From: Gautieria morchelliformis
Lineage: Eukaryota; Basidiomycota; Agaricomycetes; Gomphales; Gomphaceae
DNA: 64,000 bases
NCBI GenBank assembly: GCA_015179125.1
Contig: WHVA01000006.1
Span: 1 to 64,000, forward strand
Direction of reading: 5' to 3'
The notes below the pieces were generated by a model that was not told the origin of the DNA, did no database searches, and was given only the letters and a program-made list of their open reading frames with translations. A program made the translations under genes and the position numbers. How positions within the stretch are numbered: position 1 is the first letter of the stretch; each line of letters begins with the position of its first letter. Below, piece by piece: positions 57,214 to 64,000 of the stretch.

Positions 57214-60200
57214 GTTTATTTGTATACATAGATGACTCAAAATAGAATAGTTGCGTATATCACAACAGAGCTTGATCGCATCATCCCAGACCTTCTGTCT
57301 CAGCAGGGTTCTTATAAATGTCCATCTGTTTTTATTCAGATTTTCTTGATGTTTTAAATTGTAAACAAAATGGAAGGTTTCTTCACCATCTGCCATAGTT
57401 TCAAATTATTACAAGATTTCATCTTTTTTCACTATTTGTTACCGTGGGTTAGGGGAAACAAACAGTGACTTGCACCTAGTGGGGATGACTTATTGCTCAA
57501 CTAGTACAATTTGAATGGTTACAAATGACACAAGCAACATCTTTGATTATGATATAGCACCTTTGATCAAACTATTCGAGCTCCCTTTGCTGACAGATGG
57601 CTAGCTCTGGATTGATACTGTGCATTAGGAATATTAAACAATGAGCAATAAAACAAACACTTGCATATTAGCCCGGTCAAATTCGAGTAAGTGGAAAGAA
57701 AACTCTCAGTCATGTGTGGAAGAGAGAAGAATGGAAGCACAGAACAAGGTAGCCAGAAGCAAGATTAAATGTTGTCACAGCCTGAAACATGACATTCTTA
57801 TAAGGATCATTTTGCATAGCCTGAATGTCAGAAATCAGGGTATCATTGATAACACTCCCACAAATGTCATCTATGAACCTGTGAGCCTGTGTGACAATTT
57901 GGGAGAGGAAAATCACCAGGATCTATAATAGCCTCTAAGGTTTGCAATGCCTGGCATTGGACATCCTCATCTTCATCATCAAAAATCCTCTGAATGGCAG
58001 ATACCAGTTGAAAATCAGATTACACTGCAGGCATAAAAAGGTTTTCTTGTCTGGAAAAACTGTTGAAAAAACTGTAAAGATTTTCCAAATATTTTTAGTG
58101 TTTTTTATGTAAAAAGAACTATAATAAAATTTTGTGTTTTTATTAGAATTTGTTGAGCAAGAAAATTATAAAAAAATTCAAAGTTTTTTTCAGGGTTTTT
58201 TTATGGGTTTCTTTGTGTTTTCACAAAGAATATTATAAAAAGACATAAAAAACCCTGCAAAAAACCTTAAACTTTTTTTACAATTTTCCTGCTCAGCAAA
58301 TTCTAACAAAAACACAAAATTTTGTTAAAGTTTTTTTACATTAAAAACACTAAAAAAATCTGGAATATCTTTACAGTTTTTTGAACAGTTTTTCAGACCA
58401 GAAAATTTTTATATGCCTCCAGTGTTATAGAAGCCATCTGTATGCCTGTAAGTATGTATTATAAGTTACAAGGGGATACTTACTGTGGTCTAAAAAAGCT
58501 ACTAGGGTCAAAGCCTGGATTTGAACTCTCCAATCTTTGTCTCTCAGGTTGCTATGAATCACAGAAATTATGCCAGGAGTAAAAATTAGCCCATAAAGAT
58601 CACCTGTCTATCTGTAAGTACGTGTTGTAATTTATGAGGAGGTCTCACTGTGATCTATAAAAGCCCCTAGGATGACCAAGGCCTCGCATCATGCATTCGG
58701 GTCACTAGCAGCCAGTAACCCTTGAATAGTAAGTATGATATCAGGATTGCAAATTAGACTATGGAGGTCATCTATATAGCTGTAAGCATATGTTATAATT
58801 CACAAGGGGATACTCACCATGATACAAAGAAGCTACTAGGGTTTTCAAAGTCTTAATCTGAATGCTCCAATGTTTCTCTCTCAGCTTGCTGTGAACAGCC
58901 AAAATTATACCAGGAATAGAAATTAGACCATAAAGATGACCTGTGCATCTGTAAGTATATGATATAATTTATGCAGTGGTCTCACTGTGATGCAGAGAAG
59001 CTACTAGGGTGGCTAAGGCCTCCCATTGAACATCCTCATCTTCATCAGCCAGTAACTCTTGGATAGTAGGTATCATATCAGGGTTAAAAATCAGAGCATG
59101 GAGGTTATCTATGTTCCTATAAGTATGTGTTATAATTCAAAAGGGGATACTCACTGTGATCCAAAGAAGCTGTTAGGGTTTTCAAAGCTCTTATCCGAAC
59201 TATCCAATGTTCAGCTCTCAGCTTATTGTGAATGGCAGAAATCATGCCAGGGGTGAAAATTAGATCATAAAGATTACCTATGCATCTGTAAGTATGTGAT
59301 ATAATTTAGGCAGAGGTCTCACTGTGATTCATAGAAGTGACTAGGGTGTCCAAGACCTTGCATTGAACGCCCTTATCTTCATCAGTAAGTAACTCCTGGA
59401 TAGTAGATATAATATCAGGGTTGAAAACCAGACTGTGGAGGTTATCTGTGCACATGTAAACATTTATTATAACTCACAAGGGAATACTCACTGTGAGCCA
59501 TAGAAGCTGCTAAGGTCTCCAAAGTATAGATCTGAACTATTTTATGATCATCTCTCAACTTGTCATGAATGACAGAAACAAAGGTAGGAGTGAAAATTAG
59601 ATCATTGAGATCACCTGTGCATGTGTAAATATGTCACATAATTTATGCAAAGGTCTCACTGTGATCCATAGATGCTATTAGGAAATCCAAGGCCCTACAT
59701 TGGTTAAGCTCATCTTTATCGGCCAGTAAACTTTGGATGGTAGATATTGTTTCAGGGGTAAAAATCAGGTTATGGAGGTCATCTATGCACCTGTAACCAT
59801 GTGTTATAATTCACAAGGAGACACTTACTATGAGCCATGGCAGCTATGATGGTTGTTAAAGCCTGGAACCGAACTTTCCAATGTTCATCTCTCAGCTTGT
59901 GGTAAATGGCAGAAATTATGCCAGGAGAGAAAATTAGTTCATAAAGATCACCTGTGCATCTGTAAGGATATGATATAATTTATGCAAAGATCTCACTGTG
60001 ATCCATAGAAACTGCTAGAGTGTTCAAGGCTTGATATCGGACACTCTCGTCTTTATCAGCCAGTAACCTTTGCATAGTAGATATCATAACAGGATTGAAA
60101 ATTAGGTTATGAAGGTTATCTGGGTATCCCTAAGCATATGTTATCATTCACAAGATGATACTCACTGTGAGCCATAGAAGCTCCTAGGACTTGCAAGGCC

Positions 60201-62796
60201 TGGCATTGTATATCCACATCTTCACAAAGTAGTATTCTTCGAAGGGTGGAAATTTCTGTGCAATTGTTTTGATTCAAAAATATTTGCAGATAACCCTTCT
60301 CATCTACATCTATAGAGATATTAGTTGCCATACATAACCTCCTAACACTGTTATCTTACTCTTGTTTAGAAGCCACCTTAGTATTTGGAGTGATGCAATA
60401 ACTATTTGGGAGTTATTCCCCATCAACCCCCTTTCTAATGGCTTTGCCATATCACTTTCCATCTTCTTATCTGAGTCTAGTGACCGCTTGCTTTAGGAGA
60501 TTCCTTTGAAGTATCCAAAGCTACTTACTCTTGAATTGGCATTCTTCCATGAAGCTTGCCATCCACCTTGCAAGTTTGACATCACTCTCCCAGCAATCCA
60601 CACAGAGGAGTCTCTCAACCATCTCTTCATCCAAGCATATCCCTATGATAGAGTTTAATTATATTATATAACATGGCAGCTCCTCAAACTTACATGTTTG
60701 CTTACTCAATGCCATGAGCACATTAAGTAGATTGTCCCACATCTCAGAGGTCATAGTATCCTCAGACCCCACAAGGCTAAAAAGCACTGGGACCACACCT
60801 TGGTCCACTAGTGTTTCTGGACCCCGCCCTAGTACCAACAATTGATATGCTTAGCATGTATCACATTCAATACCAAACACTCACAAGACCATGTCATCAC
60901 TAACAGACGGTGGAGCCAAACACCCTTTTCAGTGTCAGGACCTGTTTTTAGTCTCTGAATGACTTCTTTCACTGTGGTATCATCAAAAATATCCAGTTCA
61001 AGAACATCTTTGAATATGTCAGCCCATCCCCTCCATTCACGATCTCCCCGGCCTACTAGGTTTCTCCATGCTTTGACACTGCTCTCAGGGGTCAGTTTTG
61101 CTTTAGGGCAATAGGAGGTGGGACAAAAAGCAACTGAAGCATGGATCTTTTGACCAGGCTTCATTTTTCGACCATGTCCCTTATGCATACTGACAAATTG
61201 TCCCAATTAGCCCACCCTCATAGACATATATATAAAGCTCACCGGTAGGTTGTTGATGACGAATCCTGATGTGAAAGCCTTTTAAAGGGAAGCCACTCAA
61301 ATATACGCCATACTGGAGTCAGTGACTCCCTGACCTCCCCTAGATTCTTCCAATCCCAATCAACCTTGGTCGGCCGCATTAGCAGGCCACTGGAGATAGC
61401 TTCATATGACATCCAAAGACCAGATGTTTTACCAAGTTTCAGGTTCAGATTGAGCTGATTGCCACCCCCACTACACATCATGGTCAGGATGCGACCCCGA
61501 GCAAAGACGACACGCACATGTCTGAATGGGTCCCAGGAAACCAGACCTCTTTGATGCGGGGGTGGGAAGAGGAGCCTTCTATGTCCGTTTTCGTATCTTT
61601 CACCTTGTCTTCGTCAGCTGTGAGATCTGCGGAGCGTCTAGCTTCGGCAGGCTGGGATGTGCCTTCATTCCGCTGTGCGACCTTTTGCCGAGACACACCG
61701 CCATGCGCATATTCGGGTAGGAATTTAACTCGGCACTCATCGAGCGCAAGCGCATGGCGAAAGAAGCAGACGTGGTCTGTTTGGTCTGTGAGAGGTAGAC
61801 TTTTACTCCGGACAATGCCCACTGAGGAAACTGTATCCCTGTATGATCGATTAATAGTCAAGGTCAACGAAGATCCAGGCATTGAACACTCACCATACGC
61901 CAATAAAGTGAATACGGACATTCTCTCGCGAGAACGTTGCCTTGAAACGGTCCGCCATATTGACAGGTGTCGCTTTGAGAGGCCCTTGGCGGAGATGAAG
62001 GCGCTGCAATAACGTCTTTGGCTGGGGAGGATAATACTTCTCGCTCTTCTCGTCCGCGTAGAGCTCATATGCGCTGGAGAACAATAAGCTGCGGCCCAGA
62101 CATACCAAAGTCCATAACGACACTGACAATGGTATTTGCTCTTCGTTTCCTTTGTGAACCAGGCCCACCTGCGACACCAAGACCCAGAGGTCAGTAAACA
62201 TCACAAGAGGGAACAAACGAAACGTGCTTTGTGGATCATACCAGCCAAAGCACGGACCTGGTAGGCACCGCGAGAGAACCCTGGTGTCGATACTCAGGAC
62301 TGTCGAAACAGGTGCTAACCTGGGGCTCACCAAACAAGTAGATGCGATCACCGTCCTGATAATTTTGTGATAGCCATCGATATGCAGCTATTACGATCTT
62401 TTCGAAGTTCCTGAGCGATAGGGTGTCATGGTTGGAGTGGGAGCGAGGACCGGAGAGAACTCACCAGGCGATCGCGACGTCTATCTTGTTATTCACGACT
62501 TGTTTCACGTAACTCCATGATTTCCAGGATGGTTTGGCGTACGTGCCGATGCCACTGTTGTAATACGTGAGTTGGTTGCCGTCCTTGATAAGCTGACTGT
62601 AGAGTTCTATGGCATTTGTATTCTAATGAAAAGGTCAGACGCAGCATTATAGTTCGCCAGGAAAGGGCTCACGAACGTTTGGTCCAAACTGATTGGATGT
62701 GCCGTCGATGCACACCACAAGGTTTCGTCCTTTCTTCTCACTCGAACACGGACAGCTCGTTCGCTCCTCGTCAGGTTTCACGGCATCGGATTCCAT
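57214..62796 (-). CDS. DUF2235 (Tle1-like) alpha/beta-hydrolase with HEAT-like repeat array
   Basis: Probable hydrolase, perhaps a phospholipase. ATG at 62796. Exons: 62796-62677, 62622-62465, 62410-62331, 62280-62228, 62168-62128, 62073-61894, 61838-61518, 61470-61243, 61189-60885, 60828-60694, 60642-60529, 60476-60360, 60309-60166, then nine of 123 nt (60119-59997 to 58771-58649) and 58603-58484. Residues 25-440 are DUF2235: CIDGTSNQFGPN (29-40), nucleophile elbow GFSRGA (serine about 122), HALALDE (about 239) and HSDIGGG (about 315). From about 496 on come ARM/HEAT-like helical repeats, 41 residues per exon. Frame is kept through exon 21 (residue 993). A TGA at 58691-58689 in exon 22 gives about 1,020 residues. 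Further exons (58437, about 58022-57917, 57870-57760, 57396-57214) look decayed; a MITE splits one. The intron at 62227-62169 starts GC. Confidence 0.85.
58023..58424. mobile_element. 402-bp palindromic MITE inside a HEAT exon
   Basis: Ends CACTGCAGGCATA and TATGCCTCCAGTG are inverted, and the arms pair along most of the length. It is flanked by TTA (58020-58022, 58425-58427), a 3-bp duplication as in CACTA or Harbinger groups. In the gene sense it splits an exon within the conserved Asn-Leu-Ile-Phe-Asn motif. Confidence 0.85.
58484..60119 (-). repeat. five tandem 337-bp two-exon units
   Basis: A-type exons start at 60119, 59782, 59445, 59108 and 58771, and B-type exons at 59951, 59614, 59277, 58940 and 58603: every step is exactly 337 bp. 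Each unit is exon 123 nt, intron 45, exon 123, intron 46; the last B exon is 120. A exons read LHNLIFNP..IST-IQ.LLADKDE, B exons LY.LIFTPGIISAI..KLRDEHW. Confidence 0.95.
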
Positions 62797-63261
62797 ACCC
62801 TGCAGCAAGTATGTGGGCAGTTTGTGTAAGAGCAGCTAACGAACTTTGAACGAGGAAGATTGAGTACGGGATCAATGGGTATGCCAGCGTCAGAAGCATC
62901 GGCCACAGTGGGGGGTGGGGCAAAGATCTCTTGTCCCTCTGATAGGTGAGCCCCTTCCCACAGATTTCCCCAGCAAGTGTCCCGGGGCACCGTGACAGCG
63001 TTGAACGCCATTCTTCTCCAGCGTCTTTGTCGTCGCGTCCGACCCACGGTCCGTTTGGCTCAGGGAGAGGCGACCATCGCGATGCAGATGCAATGATGAT
63101 AAGGTAGAGGTAGCTAGGAACTGGCACCCCTACAATGCCAGCGGGGCCGTTCGAAGAGCTATAAGAAATTACTCAGGACAGATAATTCATATATTTTGCC
63201 TGGAATCTATTCCTTATATGATGTCGCAAAACCGGGATTCTCCGGATCAGGCCTGATAACC
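62797..63261. other. upstream region of the DUF2235 gene, no recognisable gene
   Basis: Presumed promoter and 5' UTR. Frames of up to 118 codons on the minus strand (62771-63127) overlap the DUF2235 start out of frame and show no known domain. Confidence 0.4.
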
Positions 63262-64000
63262 GAGGACATCGCGTCCGCTGCGCGAGACAGTCTGTGAGAG
63301 ACTCGGGGAGACCTGTGCCTAAACAAACAGTATTGCCTTGATCGGACGGTCAGGCACTCGTCTATATTTGTAACACGGTCGAATCTCTGAAATAAGCATG
63401 TTTCGTGTATTATAGGGAGTTTGGGTACCTAAGGCCGCCGGGTGAAGACGGTCAGCCTGCACGGAAGATACACTGCAGCAAATGGATCGGCCCTCAGAAC
63501 GGTGTCTGCTTAAAGGGCTCGTATTGCATTGTTGCACTTGATGACCTAGCTCGTGAGAGCTTCGCTGAACGTAAAAAAGCCCGGAATGTGATGTGTCGTT
63601 AGTCGGGAGGTAAATTGTACATCCCAGAGTGTTCCCTACGTTATCATCATATGCGAAAGTTTTCGATATTCCGTCATCTTCCAGGATTTCTGAATCGTCT
63701 TGACAGGAACAGAGTAACGCGGTGCACCTAGAGTGGCCCCCACAAATCCATCCCCCGAGCGTGCCACTCCAGATGCACTACCAAGGTGACCCAGATCAGA
63801 CAAGCGAACATTTCATCGCTTGCAGTTGGTGTGATTAACGGCAAGGGGGTAATTCAAGAACACATGTACTAAACACAGGGACTAATCACATCCATTTATT
63901 ACAGTCAGACATGCGATCACAATAAATTTTATTGCCTGTGGAGGTGAGTTTTGACAAGTATGGCAAGGAACAGCGATGGGTTTAAGTTGTGGACGCATTG
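63262..64000 (+). mobile_element. short internally deleted relative of the KDZ element
   Basis: 63262-63600 matches the KDZ left end and transposase 5' region (3921-4200), and 63810-64000 matches the KDZ right part (10890-11065). The transposase is missing, so this is a non-autonomous derivative. Its right end lies beyond the window. Confidence 0.7.

Noticed and set aside
58484-60119. CRISPR-like regular repeat spacing
   Set aside because: The repeated parts are diverged coding exons with short introns in a fungal gene, not identical direct repeats with spacers.
60850-60884. 35-nt intron between DUF2235 gene exons 9 and 10
   Set aside because: An acceptor at TACTAG gives a 56-nt intron like its neighbours in the same frame, and the CTAAG within would fit a branch site.
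61518-62012. 164-codon plus-strand ORF
   Set aside because: It is the antisense shadow of DUF2235 exons 6 and 7.
62771-63127. 118-codon minus-strand ORF upstream of the DUF2235 domain
   Set aside because: It overlaps the DUF2235 start exon in another frame; the 62796 start gives a frame that continues into the conserved domain.
1-64000. tRNA, rRNA or centromere-type satellite
   Set aside because: No cloverleaf, rRNA-like or long uniform satellite sequence was recognised while reading both strands.

Overview
The window looks like a repeat-rich stretch of a mushroom-type basidiomycete (Agaricomycetes) genome. Coding stretches are cut by GT-AG introns of about 45-60 nt. The recognisable families (KDZ and Plavaka transposases, DUF6532, chromodomain Ty3/gypsy elements, basidiomycete 7TM receptor-like genes, DUF2235 hydrolases) are typical of that group. 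I saw no tRNA, rRNA, CRISPR or bacterial-style operon. All calls come from reading the sequence; no database search was run.

Left part (1-31 kb). A 7TM receptor-like gene occurs three times: copy A (+, 1.8-3.7 kb), copy B (-, 20.2-22.0 kb) and copy C (+, 26.5-28.3 kb). Copies B and C run into an LTR-like repeat. In copy A the same junction is split by a 13.6-kb insertion (3908-17472), which is a Plavaka DNA transposon with a KDZ transposon nested in it. The Plavaka element carries two divergent genes, a transposase and a DUF6532 gene, around a short inverted repeat. The KDZ element (3921-11169, 8-bp target duplication) carries a decayed CxC5/CxC6-type KDZ transposase, an alpha-kinase-like gene behind a cysteine cluster, and an F-box/LRR fragment. 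A third DNA element with 27-bp inverted ends and TA duplication sits in copy B.

Middle part (31-57 kb) is a stack of nested Ty3/gypsy elements. Element I (+) is split by three solo LTRs, a hAT-type MITE and an in-place inversion. Element III (-) is split by element II (-), whose pol is open except for two stop codons. Element IV is a fragment beside them. ORFs antisense to pol lie next to the 3' LTR in elements I and III and in a remnant near 18.7 kb; the one in element I has a Zn2Cys6-like cysteine pattern.

Right part (57.2-62.8 kb) holds the best host gene: an N-terminal DUF2235 (Tle1-like) alpha/beta-hydrolase followed by a long HEAT/ARM-like repeat array, one repeat per exon. Ten of these exons form five copies of an exactly 337-bp two-exon unit. 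The 3' part is damaged by a TGA codon and by a MITE inserted in an exon. The window ends in a short relative of the KDZ element.

Most premature stops in the decayed genes are TGA, and several are best explained by CGA to TGA, which fits deamination of methylated CpG.
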